This document shows, piece after piece, positions 35,077-43,634 of a stretch of 64,000 nt of DNA. Each line of letters starts with the position of its first letter. Positions within the stretch are counted from its first letter, which is position 1. Origin of the DNA: UBA2387 sp019454665 (lineage in GTDB: Bacteria; Armatimonadota; Fimbriimonadia; Fimbriimonadales; Fimbriimonadaceae); NCBI GenBank assembly GCA_045862995.1, contig BTVX01000013.1, positions 1 to 64,000 on the forward strand, given 5' to 3'. The notes beneath the pieces were generated by a model. It was not told the DNA's origin. It worked only from the letters and a program-made list of their open reading frames with translations, and did not search any database. The position numbers were made by a program, and so were the translations under genes.

Positions 35077-36942
35077 TCAGCGAACCCGAATGAGCCGGAA
35101 CTGCGTGCCGTCGAGCACCACCTGCCCCAAGCTCGTCACGTCCGCCAAATCGGGGTACGCCTCGGGAATCGGGGCCACGACGTAATCCGCTCCGCTCTCC
35201 TCAAGGATGCGGTGGCGGACCTCCATCGGGGTGTCGGGCAAGAAGAGCATGAGGGCCCGGTCGCGCTTCTTCAGGTAGTCCGGGGTTTCGCTCCAGTGGC
35301 CCGCATAGCTGTACGCGCCCGACAAGCCGCTGATCACGGGGTTCAGGTCGGGAATGTAGGGCGTGTTGAACGCGTCGGGCGTGTTCGGCACGGGGCTGGG
35401 AACGCCCGGGATCGCCAACACCACCTTGCGGCCGGGAATGCCGTTCAAGTAGTCCACGATGCGCGACACGTCGGAACTGATGTACGGCGCGTGGACCGTC
35501 GTGTTGGAAACGTTGCGGCGAATCAGGCTGAACTGGCGCTCCACCCACCGCATCGAAGAGCCGCACACCACCACGATGGCGAGAACGGTGACCAGGTTCC
35601 GTGTGCCCCGATCCTCGAGCGGCCGCACCAAGGCCGCCAGACCATAGGCCGCCAAGATCGCCCAAGGAATGCTGAGGCCCATCATCAACTTGCGTTGAAA
35701 CAACTGCGGGAAATAGGGCGCGACCAAGCCCACGACCGCCCAAGCCAAGATCAAGTTCAACGCGGGGTTCCTGCCCGCTCCAGCCAACGCCACCGCGACG
35801 GCCACGGCATAGACGCCCACCCACGGACCCATGGTGAGCCAATACGCGCCGGGGTCCTTGCCCGAAGCCAGCAACAACGCCAGCAAGAACACGCCTGCCC
35901 CGATGGCCGCATGGCGCAGCCGAGGGGTCGCGCCATCCTCCCTGGGAATCGAATACAGCCCCACGATGCCCAACACGAACAACGGGGCGAAGCCCCAGAA
36001 CAACTGGTTGAACGTGGCCGAGTAGGTTTCCGTGGCCGCGCGCGCTTGGAACACCTGGTCCTGCTTCAACACGTGCATGAACCACAGGGCTGGAGGCAAG
36101 GCTCCCAGCGCGATCGCGCCGCCCCGGAGCAGCCACGGCCCCGTCAGCACCTTCGTGGCCGCCAGCCCTCCCACAAACGCCACCATAACCAGGCCGATGA
36201 GCAAAACATCGTAGCTGTGGATGTTCATCAGCACGGCAAGGCAAGCCGCACCAACGCCCGCCGCGTTCCAGTTCTCGCGGGCATCCAAGACCGCGTTGAA
36301 CACGGCCAGAATCAGGCACAGGCTGACCATAAACAGCCCGTTGGTCAGCATCGAGGGGAACACGAACGCCTCGGGCTGCCAAACGTCCACGGGCAACCGA
36401 CCGCCCATCAAGCCCTTCAAAGGCGAGGCACCGGCAACGATCTCGCGCCCATAGGTGTGCCAGACCAGGTACCCGAGCCCGCCGCCGAAGCAGACCAACC
36501 CCATCGCCACCTTGATGATGAAGATGTCTTGCGTGACCCGCCGGATCAGGCCGTACACCAGCCACACGAAGGCGAACGTGAACGCCGCCTGGGCCAAAGC
36601 CGAAGACCACGCCACCCCGACCAACTTGGCGATCAAGCCGAGCAGGAAGAAGTAGAGGTGGACGGTCAGGCCCGGTTGGGGCTCCACGGCGAACCGGTTG
36701 TCCATGAGCAACCGGCCCTCCATGCCCTGGCGCATCCAGGCGGCATACACCATGTGGTCGTCGAACGCGAACGGGTTGCCGACGAACGTGGAGCCGATCG
36801 AAGCCGTCAACAAACCGAACCCGGACGGGACGAACGTGAGCACGACGCACAGCCATGCCATGTTCCGCACGTACGGAAACTCGATGCGATCCCTGACCCG
36901 AGGCTTGGGATGCACCGATACCGGGTTCGGCGCTTCAGACAC
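35077..36942 (-). CDS. Polytopic membrane protein, probable GT-C-type glycosyltransferase
   Basis: The 621-residue protein has about a dozen hydrophobic helices (for example MAWLCVVLTFVPSGFGLLTA and LIGLVMVAFVGGLA) and a soluble C-terminal part of about 120 residues. An acidic pair lies in the first long loop after helix 1 (NPFAFDDHMVYAAWMRQGME), as in GT-C glycosyltransferases that use lipid-linked sugars. It sits 3 bases downstream of a lipoprotein gene and near lepB on the same strand. The glycosyltransferase assignment is inference from topology and the loop motif only. Confidence 0.65.
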   Translation of the reverse strand: MSEAPNPVSVHPKPRVRDRIEFPYVRNMAWLCVVLTFVPSGFGLLTASIGSTFVGNPFAFDDHMVYAAWMRQGMEGRLLMDNRFAVEPQPGLTVHLYFFLLGLIAKLVGVAWSSALAQAAFTFAFVWLVYGLIRRVTQDIFIIKVAMGLVCFGGGLGYLVWHTYGREIVAGASPLKGLMGGRLPVDVWQPEAFVFPSMLTNGLFMVSLCLILAVFNAVLDARENWNAAGVGAACLAVLMNIHSYDVLLIGLVMVAFVGGLAATKVLTGPWLLRGGAIALGALPPALWFMHVLKQDQVFQARAATETYSATFNQLFWGFAPLFVLGIVGLYSIPREDGATPRLRHAAIGAGVFLLALLLASGKDPGAYWLTMGPWVGVYAVAVAVALAGAGRNPALNLILAWAVVGLVAPYFPQLFQRKLMMGLSIPWAILAAYGLAALVRPLEDRGTRNLVTVLAIVVVCGSSMRWVERQFSLIRRNVSNTTVHAPYISSDVSRIVDYLNGIPGRKVVLAIPGVPSPVPNTPDAFNTPYIPDLNPVISGLSGAYSYAGHWSETPDYLKKRDRALMLFLPDTPMEVRHRILEESGADYVVAPIPEAYPDLADVTSLGQVVLDGTQFRLIRVR

Positions 36943-36945
36943 GCG

Positions 36946-37395
36946 TCAGTCCTTCGGCACGGGCATGCCCATGCTGACGTAAATGTCCTCGATGACCTTC
37001 TTGGTCTCCTTCGCCTTCTCGTTCCCAGGCTCGATTTCGAGCACCTTGTTGTAGAGCTTGAGCGCGGGGCGGTACCTCTCCCGAGGCTCAAGTTGCGCGT
37101 CGAAGGTGAGGTAGTTTGCCAACTCCATCGTAGTCTCGACGAAAGCCTTCTTCGTGGCGTCCGTCGCTTCGGCTTCCATGGCCTTCGCGGCGGCTTCCTG
37201 CTTGGCCGTCAGGTCGTCGAGCTTCGCCTGACCTTCGGCTGATGGCGTGGTGACCATTCCTTCGCTCTTGGGCTTGTCGGGCGCCGGGGCCTCCGTGTTG
37301 TTCGCGACCGGCTTGGAGGTGTCGTCCATGCCCATGTCGCAACCGGCGGCGACGAACAGGGCGAAGGCGGCAAGGATGGGCAGACGCTTGTCCAT
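36946..37395 (-). CDS. Lipoprotein of unknown function
   Basis: The 149-residue protein begins MDKRLPILAAFALFVAAGCD, a type II signal peptide with lipobox VAAGC (Cys19). A Pro/Ala-rich linker and a long helix rich in Ala, Glu and Lys (LDDLTAKQEAAAKAMEAEA) follow. It ends in a TPR-like helix pair (YRPALKLYNKVLEIEPGNEK). It is probably anchored to the membrane facing the periplasm or exterior. It is followed after 3 bases by the membrane-protein gene, which suggests a shared transcript. Confidence 0.78.
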   Translation of the reverse strand: MDKRLPILAAFALFVAAGCDMGMDDTSKPVANNTEAPAPDKPKSEGMVTTPSAEGQAKLDDLTAKQEAAAKAMEAEATDATKKAFVETTMELANYLTFDAQLEPRERYRPALKLYNKVLEIEPGNEKAKETKKVIEDIYVSMGMPVPKD

Positions 37396-37425
37396 ACCGC
37401 TATTCTAGACCAGCCGGACCCTCGG

Positions 37426-37860
37426 CTACTGAAGAACTTTGCCGATCACGTGGTTCAGGGGGACCGGCCCGAAGTCGCGGCTGTCCACGGAGACCTCGGG
37501 GTTGTCGCCCACGATGAAGATGGCGTTCGCAGGAACGTACCGGCGATTGCCGACCTGCTGCAGCGTCGGAGCGTCCCAGTCCATCTCCTGTCCCGGCAGA
37601 CCGTACACGCGCTTGATCAACACGTCGCCGTCTTCGGGGCTCCGCACGAGCACGACGTCGTTCGCCTTGAGCCCGCCAAACAGCCAGTACGCTTCGGTCA
37701 CCCAAAGGCGCTGGCCATCCGTGAACGTGGGCTCCATGGATTGGCCCTGCACGACCACCGGGTGGGCGATCTGGCGCACCAGCGCCGAGACCCCGACGAC
37801 GGCAGCCATGCCGATCATCCAAAGTGCGTAGCCATATCGTTTGCGTCCATGAATCTTCAT
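37426..37860 (-). CDS. lepB: Signal peptidase I
   Basis: The short (144-residue) S26 peptidase has one N-terminal membrane helix (YALWMIGMAAVVGVSALV). The catalytic Ser is in VVQGQSMEPTF, the catalytic Lys in VLIKRVYGLPGQ and the closing box in FIVGDNPEVSVDSRDFGPVP. It removes signal peptides from exported proteins. It is smaller than E. coli LepB, as is usual for single-helix types. It heads a minus-strand run that continues with the lipoprotein and membrane-protein genes. Confidence 0.92.
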   Translation of the reverse strand: MKIHGRKRYGYALWMIGMAAVVGVSALVRQIAHPVVVQGQSMEPTFTDGQRLWVTEAYWLFGGLKANDVVLVRSPEDGDVLIKRVYGLPGQEMDWDAPTLQQVGNRRYVPANAIFIVGDNPEVSVDSRDFGPVPLNHVIGKVLQ

Positions 37861-38039
37861 CGCCGTACTCCGGCCTGTAACTTGGTGATCGGCGGCTGCT
37901 TGCGCACAACCTCACGGCAAAAGTCAAGGTCTCGGGCGTACCAAGTCAAACTCTGGCATTCGTGCCGGGATCGCCAAGCCCCAGCCAAAGTCCCATCGCG
38001 GGCAGGAATCGCGCGCCTTGGATTGAATCGAAGGTCCCG

Positions 38040-39020
38040 ATGACCAAACTGAATTGGGCGATTCTCGGCCCCGGAAGCATCTCGCGCAAGTTCGCCGCCG
38101 GACTCCGCGCGTGCGACAGCGGCAACCTGGTGGCCGTCGGCTCCCGAGACGCCGAGCGTGCCGCGACGTTCTGCAACGAGTTCGGTGGCACCGGTTACGG
38201 CTCGTACGCCGAAGCCCTCGCCCATCCGGGTGTGGACGCCGTCTACATCGGCTTGCCGCACCATGTGCACGCCGAGGCGACGGTCTGGTGCGCCCAAGCA
38301 GGCAAGGCCGTCCTGTGCGAAAAGCCGTTCACGTTGAACGCCGAGGAGGCCCGCGGCGCCCTGGCCGAGGTCGAGCGGTGCGGCGTGTTCTTCATGGAGG
38401 CGTGGATGTACCGCTCGCACCCGCTGACCCTACGCGTGGCCGAACTCGTGCGGGAAGGCGCCATCGGGACGCCCCGGATGGTCGAGGCGAGTTTCGGCTT
38501 CCAAGCCGGCCGCGAGTGGACCAACTTCCGCACCGTCGGCGAACTCGGCGGCGGCGCGCTGATGGACGTCGGCAGCTACCCCGTCTCGTTCTCGCGCCTG
38601 ATCGCGGGTTGCGAACCCGAGCGGGCCGAGTACGTGTGCGAGATCACCGCGGCGGGATACGATGCCGTCGGCGCGGGGCTGCTCGAGTTCCCATCTGGCC
38701 TTCGTGCGTCGTTCCAAACCGCCATCCACCTCGATCTTCGGAACCAAGCGGTCGTTTGCGGCGACGAGGGACGCATCGAGGTCCCCAGTCCGTGGTTCTG
38801 CGGCGAACCCGCCGTCCTGCATCGCCGGGGCCGCGAACCCGAGCCGGTTCGGGTGGAGGGTCCGGCGGACCTCTGGGGCCATCAGGCGACGGTCGTCGCT
38901 CAATACCTTGACCAAAGGGAGTCTCCGACGATGTCCAAAGCGGACACTTTGGGGAACATGGCGACGCTGGATGCCCTTCGCCGATCCGCTGGACTCCGGT
39001 TTCGCGGCGACGCATGGTGA
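38040..39020 (+). CDS. Gfo/Idh/MocA-family oxidoreductase, cytoplasmic
   Basis: The 326-residue protein has the Rossmann start LNWAILGPGSISRKFAAGLR. The catalytic segment is VLCEKPFTLNAEEARGALAE, followed by VFFMEAWMYRSHPLT and GGGALMDVGSYPVSFSRL. This pattern fits the trans-dihydrodiol dehydrogenase / glucose-fructose oxidoreductase subgroup. No signal peptide is present, unlike the protein at 7082-8410. ATG at 38040 was chosen because the Rossmann motif begins 6 residues later. Confidence 0.9.
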   Translation: MTKLNWAILGPGSISRKFAAGLRACDSGNLVAVGSRDAERAATFCNEFGGTGYGSYAEALAHPGVDAVYIGLPHHVHAEATVWCAQAGKAVLCEKPFTLNAEEARGALAEVERCGVFFMEAWMYRSHPLTLRVAELVREGAIGTPRMVEASFGFQAGREWTNFRTVGELGGGALMDVGSYPVSFSRLIAGCEPERAEYVCEITAAGYDAVGAGLLEFPSGLRASFQTAIHLDLRNQAVVCGDEGRIEVPSPWFCGEPAVLHRRGREPEPVRVEGPADLWGHQATVVAQYLDQRESPTMSKADTLGNMATLDALRRSAGLRFRGDAW

Positions 39021-39135
39021 CCAAAACGGCTGATGTCCATACCAAATCTGGAATCCGTTCAGGAAGGGGCCACTTTTATGAAAAGTTCCGCGATCTTTTC
39101 TTGGAATCTGGGGAAACTTCATTGACAATGGATGC

Positions 39136-39170
39136 GGAGGTGAGCCGAGTGCACCTCGGCTAAGTCAATG
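39136..39170 (+). promoter_or_regulatory. Distant Shine-Dalgarno with an intervening hairpin before the prepilin gene
   Basis: GGAGGT lies at 39136-39141, 26 bases before the ATG at 39168, too far for normal use. Between them is a perfect 7-bp stem, AGCCGAG/CTCGGCT with loop TGCAC (39143-39161). Folding it would leave about 7 bases between the ribosome-binding sequence and the start codon. A TTGACA at 39122-39127 could be a -35 element, but no matching -10 is evident. Confidence 0.5.
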
Positions 39171-40103
39171 AAGCGAGCCTTTACCCTCATCGAACTTCTG
39201 GTGGTCATCGCCATCATCGCCATTCTTGCAGCGATGCTCTTCCCCGTTTACGCGCAGGCCAAGACGGCGGCGAAACAAGCCGTCATCCTCTCCAACGCGA
39301 AGCAGCTGGGCCTCGGCGTCATTCTCTATTCGGCCGACTACGACGACATCCTCGCCCCCGTGGCGGGCTACTCGACCAACGAGTGGTGGAGCCAGCCGTC
39401 GTTCGCGGTCCTCACCCTGCCCTACTACAAGACGGTGGACATGATCATGGACCCCTTCGGTCCGGCCAAAATCACCGACAACCCGTTCATCCTCAACAGC
39501 CAGTGGGCCATGCCCCCGCGCCGCGAGGCTTCCGAGTGGTGCTCCGCCACCACGTGCGGATTCGGCGTGTACAACTCGCGGACCCGCAACGAAATCACCG
39601 GCGGCGAAGTCTGGTACTGGGACGGCGTCGGCGGCGTCTGGGTCGAGCGAGTCGGCGGCAACACGGGCAACTGGTCCTTCTGGGGCTGGGTCGGCCACGG
39701 TGCCGCGATCTCCGGCGGCATGCCGTCCTACAGCAACTCCCAGTTGGGCAATCCCGCCAAGTCTCTCATGGTCACTCAGGCCAATCACTACGACATGATG
39801 TGGCACCACAACTGGAACCCCGACGAGTGCTTCCGCTGGTGGGGAGACGGCGCGTTCAACCTGTACGGCAACATGAACATGCTGACCGGTCCCGCAGCGC
39901 GAACGCGATCCAGCGCCGGAGGCGCCAAGGCGGGCATCTACCCGACCTCCGTGGCGTCCCTGCAGGAGTGGCCGGACGGGTCCAACATCGGCGTCTACGC
40001 CGACGGACACGCCCGAGTCCGCAAGTGGCGCGAACTGCACAGCAAGGCCGTCGGCCCCACCGGCGACCGCTGGCTCGAGTACGCCGCGGGTCCGCGAGGC
40101 TGA
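39168..40103 (+). CDS. Prepilin-type N-terminal methylation domain protein
   Basis: The 311-residue protein has a class III signal: a three-residue leader MKR followed by AFTLIELLVVIAIIAILAAM. Prepilin peptidase would cut near this site and methylate the new N-terminus, and Glu of the F-T-L-I-E-L motif helps assembly. The segment MLFPVYAQAKTAAKQ and the C-terminal IGVYADGHARVRKWRE are typical of the DUF1559-like proteins numerous in Planctomycetota and Armatimonadota. It probably acts in a pilus- or secretion-like filament or as a surface protein. The stop overlaps the next gene (TGATG). Confidence 0.92.
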   Translation: MKRAFTLIELLVVIAIIAILAAMLFPVYAQAKTAAKQAVILSNAKQLGLGVILYSADYDDILAPVAGYSTNEWWSQPSFAVLTLPYYKTVDMIMDPFGPAKITDNPFILNSQWAMPPRREASEWCSATTCGFGVYNSRTRNEITGGEVWYWDGVGGVWVERVGGNTGNWSFWGWVGHGAAISGGMPSYSNSQLGNPAKSLMVTQANHYDMMWHHNWNPDECFRWWGDGAFNLYGNMNMLTGPAARTRSSAGGAKAGIYPTSVASLQEWPDGSNIGVYADGHARVRKWRELHSKAVGPTGDRWLEYAAGPRG

Positions 40104-40327
40104 TGAAGCACCTCGCCGCACTCTTGGCCTTGGCTTCTCTCGCATTCGCCCTCAGCGGGTGCAATGAGAAGCAAGAACTCAGCAAACAAGATCAGGAAAC
40201 GCTGAAGAACAACCTGACGCGAGAACTGACTCCGGAGGAATCTGCCAAATTGGGCGGAGGTCCCGCCGCCGGCGGAGACCAAGGAGGCGGTCCTGCGGCC
40301 GCTCCGCCGCCCGAAAAGGGAGGCTAG
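40103..40327 (+). CDS. Small lipoprotein coupled to the prepilin gene
   Basis: The 74-residue protein begins MKHLAALLALASLAFALSGC, a lipoprotein signal with lipobox ALSGC (Cys20). A short charged helix (QDQETLKNNLTRELTPEE) and a Gly/Pro/Ala-rich tail follow. Its ATG overlaps the prepilin stop by one base (TGATG), so translation is probably coupled. A strong terminator follows at 40359. The function is unknown. Confidence 0.8.
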   Translation: MKHLAALLALASLAFALSGCNEKQELSKQDQETLKNNLTRELTPEESAKLGGGPAAGGDQGGGPAAAPPPEKGG

Positions 40328-40358
40328 TTCCCAAAACGCCTTGGTGGGCGAAAACCGA

Positions 40359-40390
40359 GCCCGTCTGCTTTCGCAGACGGGCGCTTTTTT
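40359..40390 (+). terminator. Intrinsic terminator after the prepilin-lipoprotein operon
   Basis: The stem GCCCGTCTGC/GCAGACGGGC (10 bp) with loop TTTC is followed by GCTTTTTT. This is a textbook rho-independent terminator 31 bases after the lipoprotein stop. Confidence 0.93.
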
Positions 40391-40488
40391 GCGCTCTGAA
40401 CCGCAAATTCAGGTACGTTGACGGCCCGAATCCCTTAAACTGCACTGGGGACCGCGAACGTCGCGGATCCACGAGCGAGTGTCCATCA

Positions 40489-41469
40489 ATGAAGAAACAC
40501 CTCATGTTCTACGGATCGTGCGTGGCTCTGGCCACCCTCAGCGCCCAGATCACGTTGCTTGCCGTCGGTTGCGGCGGAGAAGACGGAGGCGGTGGTGTCC
40601 GACCGACGCTGGTCGCCGTCATGAACCAAATCGCCAACGCAACCAATGAGAACCAGATGCGGGCCGCGTTCTCCAGCGTCGAGTCCGTCACCCCGATCGA
40701 CGTGGCGTTCAGCCCGTTCTTCCCCATCGAGCGGCAACTTCCGCCCGCGGCGAGAGACGTCGCCATCCAAGCCGAACTCGGCATGGACCCCTCGGGATAC
40801 GTCACCATCGGCAGCCTCTATGCGTCTGTCGCCGCCCAACCCGAATGGGGCGACGGCAACCTGCACATGACGGTCGCCCAGGTCGTCGCGGCCCTCAACG
40901 CCGCTCTGCCCGGCGCCTACGCCAACCCCGAAGGCTCGGACCTCAACCGAATGCTGGTCCTGATGACCAGCCCGGGCGACACCCCGTTGACCACGGCCCC
41001 CGTCGTGACCGAGCACACGCGACTCAGCCCGATCCGTGCGGTGCTGTTCGCGAACTTCCTAGCCTCGCTCTGGGTGGGTCGCGACGCGTGCCGCAACCTG
41101 TGCCGCGCCGGTCTCACGGCCATGATGGTCGCCATTTCCGCCGCCGCAGCGGCTTGCGCCTTCGGGTGCGGCTTCTGGTGCGTCGTGGGCTGCGCGGCCG
41201 TGGCCGCGATCGGCTTTGCGGCGGCCCAATTCTGGTACGAGGACTGCCTGGCTGGATGCCACACCCTGGGGGGAAACCTCCTGGACGCCAAGACCGCCCG
41301 GCCTGCCGTCGCGACCTTGGCGCGCCCCGCCCGTTCACGGGGGGGGGTGGCGCGAACGAGCCTCGCCCACGCTTCGTTTGGCCCCGCCGAGAGTCCCAAT
41401 CTTGACGAAGAAAGCCCATCCGATGGGCAAAAGTCCCGGTGGCTCGGCAGTCCAGCCGGGCCGGGGTAG
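40489..41469 (+). CDS. Lipoprotein with a symmetric twin-CX3C cysteine domain
   Basis: The 326-residue protein has a hydrophobic leader ending LLAVGC, a probable lipobox (Cys28). A helical region of about 170 residues follows. Then comes a cysteine-rich hydrophobic domain with Cys at 201, 205, 223, 227, 231, 235, 253 and 257. The spacings are 4-18-4-4-4-18-4, so it contains two consecutive CX3C-X17-CX3C hairpins, the first closing in CAFGC and the second in CLAGC. The tail (about 258-326) is polar and low in structure. It recalls disulfide-linked helical hairpins and halocin-C8-like bacteriocin domains, but I cannot place it in a family. It is preceded by a terminator and so has its own promoter. 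Confidence 0.7.
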   Translation: MKKHLMFYGSCVALATLSAQITLLAVGCGGEDGGGGVRPTLVAVMNQIANATNENQMRAAFSSVESVTPIDVAFSPFFPIERQLPPAARDVAIQAELGMDPSGYVTIGSLYASVAAQPEWGDGNLHMTVAQVVAALNAALPGAYANPEGSDLNRMLVLMTSPGDTPLTTAPVVTEHTRLSPIRAVLFANFLASLWVGRDACRNLCRAGLTAMMVAISAAAAACAFGCGFWCVVGCAAVAAIGFAAAQFWYEDCLAGCHTLGGNLLDAKTARPAVATLARPARSRGGVARTSLAHASFGPAESPNLDEESPSDGQKSRWLGSPAGPG

Positions 41470-41587
41470 ACCCTAGGCGTCGCCTCTGCGGCACCGGTGG
41501 ACTGGGAATGAGTTGGATCGAGGAAATCGCCGACTAACCGCACGCGCTGCGAGGGAGGATGAGCCGGGTCGCCTGGGGGCGGCCCGG

Positions 41588-41665
41588 CCGAACCACACCG
41601 AACAAACCGAACAAACCGGAACAACACCAAACCAAACCGAACAACACCGAACCAAACCGTAACCC
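41588..41665. repeat. Low-complexity CCGAACAAA-type tandem repeat
   Basis: Degenerate units of about 9 bases (CCGAACAAA, CCGAACAAA, CCGGAACAA, CACCAAACC and so on) fill the gap between the convergent twin-CX3C and 41669-42220 genes. Almost no T occurs on the plus strand. There are no unique spacers, so it is not a CRISPR array. Confidence 0.75.
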
Positions 41666-41668
41666 ACG

Positions 41669-42220
41669 CTAGTACGCCGCGTACGCCTTCGGGCGGAACT
41701 CCACATCGGCCAGGAACGCCCGGAACCGAGGCAACAACGCCTCGAGATCGGAACGCTTCGCCCCGTTCGCCCCCATGCTCACGATGAGCGTGGTGTTGCC
41801 TTTGGCCACAAAGGCGGTCCAAGTCGTCCGGTCGGGCCCCTCGCGCAAGATCATGGAGAACCGTTCGCGGCCGGCGAAATCGGGGTGCCTCACCGCCGAC
41901 CAGCCCTTCATGTTTTCCCGGGTCGTCCCGATGTAGAGGTCGGCCAGCCCGTCGGTGTCCAGCTCGGGCGTCGGGTTGACCTCGTCCATGATCCGGCTCA
42001 CGCTCCCGATCAGCCGGATGCCGGTCTGCCGGTCGGAATACATGAACAGCTGCTGCGGTCCCGGTGCAAGCTTCCTCCAGCCCTCGTGCTCGCTCCACAG
42101 AATCTCGTAGTTCTGGTTGTCCGCGAAGTGGTAGGGGTTCAGTTTGCGCGAAAAGTGGTTGAACGCGCCGAGGCACCCGACGATCACAAACCCATAGAGC
42201 GCAACGGAGCGGATCTTCAT
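41669..42220 (-). CDS. Membrane-anchored protein of unknown function
   Basis: The 183-residue protein has one N-terminal hydrophobic segment (SVALYGFVIVGCLGAF). A soluble domain follows with EILWSEHEGWRKLAPGPQQL, GADLYIGTTREN-like and MILREGPDRTTWTAFVAKG segments and a closing RFRAFLADVEFRP. The Cys in the hydrophobic segment could also serve as a lipobox. I do not recognise the family. It stands alone upstream of the thioesterase-tpiA pair on the same strand. Confidence 0.65.
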   Translation of the reverse strand: MKIRSVALYGFVIVGCLGAFNHFSRKLNPYHFADNQNYEILWSEHEGWRKLAPGPQQLFMYSDRQTGIRLIGSVSRIMDEVNPTPELDTDGLADLYIGTTRENMKGWSAVRHPDFAGRERFSMILREGPDRTTWTAFVAKGNTTLIVSMGANGAKRSDLEALLPRFRAFLADVEFRPKAYAAY

Positions 42221-42273
42221 CGCAGAACCTCGCCTTCATCCTATCAGACACGGAAGCGATTGGCGCACCAATC

Positions 42274-42816
42274 TCACCCAAGATCGTCGGAAGACATCAG
42301 CCTATCCAACTCTTCGTCGCTCGCGTCCCGAAGGTTGGCGAAGCGGCGCTCTCTTTCCGCCTGATGCACCTCGCGCAGCCTGCGGCGAATCCGCCCCTCC
42401 AAGAACCGGATCTTCTCGTCGCGGGTCTCGCAAACCAATCGTGGAACGGGAACCGGGCGCCCATCCTTGATCGCGACCATCGTGACGCGGGCTGTGTTTG
42501 TGTGCCGCTTCGTCCCGCTCAGGATGTTCTCGGCGTGCACCTCGATCGTGGTCTCAACGCTGGTCCGCCCCACAAACGAAACGTGACCGATCATCGTGAC
42601 GAGCTCGCCGACTTCGATCGGCTCGTGGAAGTCCACGCGGTCGAAGCTGGCCGTGACGCAAATGTTGCCCGCGAACCGCGAAGCCGTCCCATAGGCGGCC
42701 AGGTCTATGAGCGACAGGATCGAGCCGCCGAACACCTTGCCGAGGAAGTTCGCGTCGTCGGGCGTCATGATGCGCGACGTCTCGAACCGCGTGCTGGCGA
42801 CGTTCTTGGCGTTCAT
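42274..42816 (-). CDS. Acyl-CoA thioesterase (hotdog fold, BFIT/YciA type)
   Basis: The 180-residue protein matches the acyl-CoA hydrolase hotdog family: MTPDDANFLGKVFGGSILSL, with the catalytic Asn/Asp region and G-G, then the central helix IDLAAYGTAS, CVTASFDRVDFHEPIEVGE and GRTSVETTIEVHAENIL. A helical tail of about 40 residues (IRRRLREVHQAERERRF) follows. It hydrolyses acyl-CoA thioesters. Its ATG overlaps the tpiA stop (ATGA), so it is coupled to tpiA. Confidence 0.88.
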   Translation of the reverse strand: MNAKNVASTRFETSRIMTPDDANFLGKVFGGSILSLIDLAAYGTASRFAGNICVTASFDRVDFHEPIEVGELVTMIGHVSFVGRTSVETTIEVHAENILSGTKRHTNTARVTMVAIKDGRPVPVPRLVCETRDEKIRFLEGRIRRRLREVHQAERERRFANLRDASDEELDRLMSSDDLG

Positions 42817-43604
42817 GCGCTCATGACGATCAACGAGAACTCGGTGGGATCGAGGCTCGCCCCGCCCACGAGGCCACCGTCAATGTCCGGTTGCGAGAAC
42901 AACTCCCGCGAATTGCTGGACTTGACGCTGCCGCCATAAAGGATGCGGAGTTCCGAAGCCACATGCTCGTCGAACAGTTCGCCGACGACGCCTCGGATGA
43001 ACTTGCACACGCGCTGCGCCTCGGCGGAATCGCACGTGTTGCCCGTGCCGATCGCCCACACGGGCTCGTAGGCAAGCACCGTGCCGTAAAGCTCGGCGGC
43101 ATCCAAACCCGTCAAGGCCTCTTCAAGCTGCGTCCGGATGACGGTCTCGGTCTGGCCCGCTTCGCGCTCGGAAGCCGTTTCCCCCACGCAGAGGATCGGC
43201 GACATGGCTCGGTACAGAAGCGCGCTGATCTTCAGATTGATCGTTGCGCCCGATTCGGCGAAGTAGCCCAGCGTGTTCTCGGGGGTCTCCAGCTTGCCGA
43301 ACCGGCCCCGGGTCTCCGAGTGGCCCACGATGACGTGGCTGACGCAGAACTCGTCGAGCATCTTGGCCGAAACCTTGCCGGTGAACGCGCCGCTCTCGGC
43401 CCAGAACACGTCCTGCGCCCCGACCTTGATGTGCGTGTTGCGCAACAGGTCGCGGAGCCGCGGGATCGCAAGGTAGGGCGGACAGATGACCACATCCACG
43501 CTGGACTTCGCATCCACATGCTGCACAAAGGTCTCGACCGCCGCGACGGATTCCGTCACGGTGTTGTTCATCTTCCAGTTTCCGACGACCAATCGCGTTC
43601 GCAT
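42813..43604 (-). CDS. tpiA: Triosephosphate isomerase
   Basis: The 263-residue enzyme has the N-terminal LVVGNWKMNNT with the substrate-binding Asn and Lys. The electrophile His is in VIVGHSETRGRFG, the catalytic Glu in VLAYEPVWAIGTGNT, and the phosphate loop regions are ILYGGSVKSSN and GLVGGASLDP. It interconverts dihydroxyacetone phosphate and glyceraldehyde 3-phosphate. ATG at 43604 puts N-W-K at the usual place; a GTG at 43616 is also in frame. It overlaps the thioesterase gene by 4 bases. Confidence 0.96.
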   Translation of the reverse strand: MRTRLVVGNWKMNNTVTESVAAVETFVQHVDAKSSVDVVICPPYLAIPRLRDLLRNTHIKVGAQDVFWAESGAFTGKVSAKMLDEFCVSHVIVGHSETRGRFGKLETPENTLGYFAESGATINLKISALLYRAMSPILCVGETASEREAGQTETVIRTQLEEALTGLDAAELYGTVLAYEPVWAIGTGNTCDSAEAQRVCKFIRGVVGELFDEHVASELRILYGGSVKSSNSRELFSQPDIDGGLVGGASLDPTEFSLIVMSA

Positions 43605-43634
43605 GGGGGCTGTCACCTCGTCTTCAGTTTGGCA

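Noticed and set aside
35212..37242. A 676-codon plus-strand open frame
   Set aside because: It is antisense to the membrane protein and lipoprotein genes and lacks domains.
41588..41665. CRISPR array
   Set aside because: Units are short and directly adjacent, with no spacers and no cas genes.
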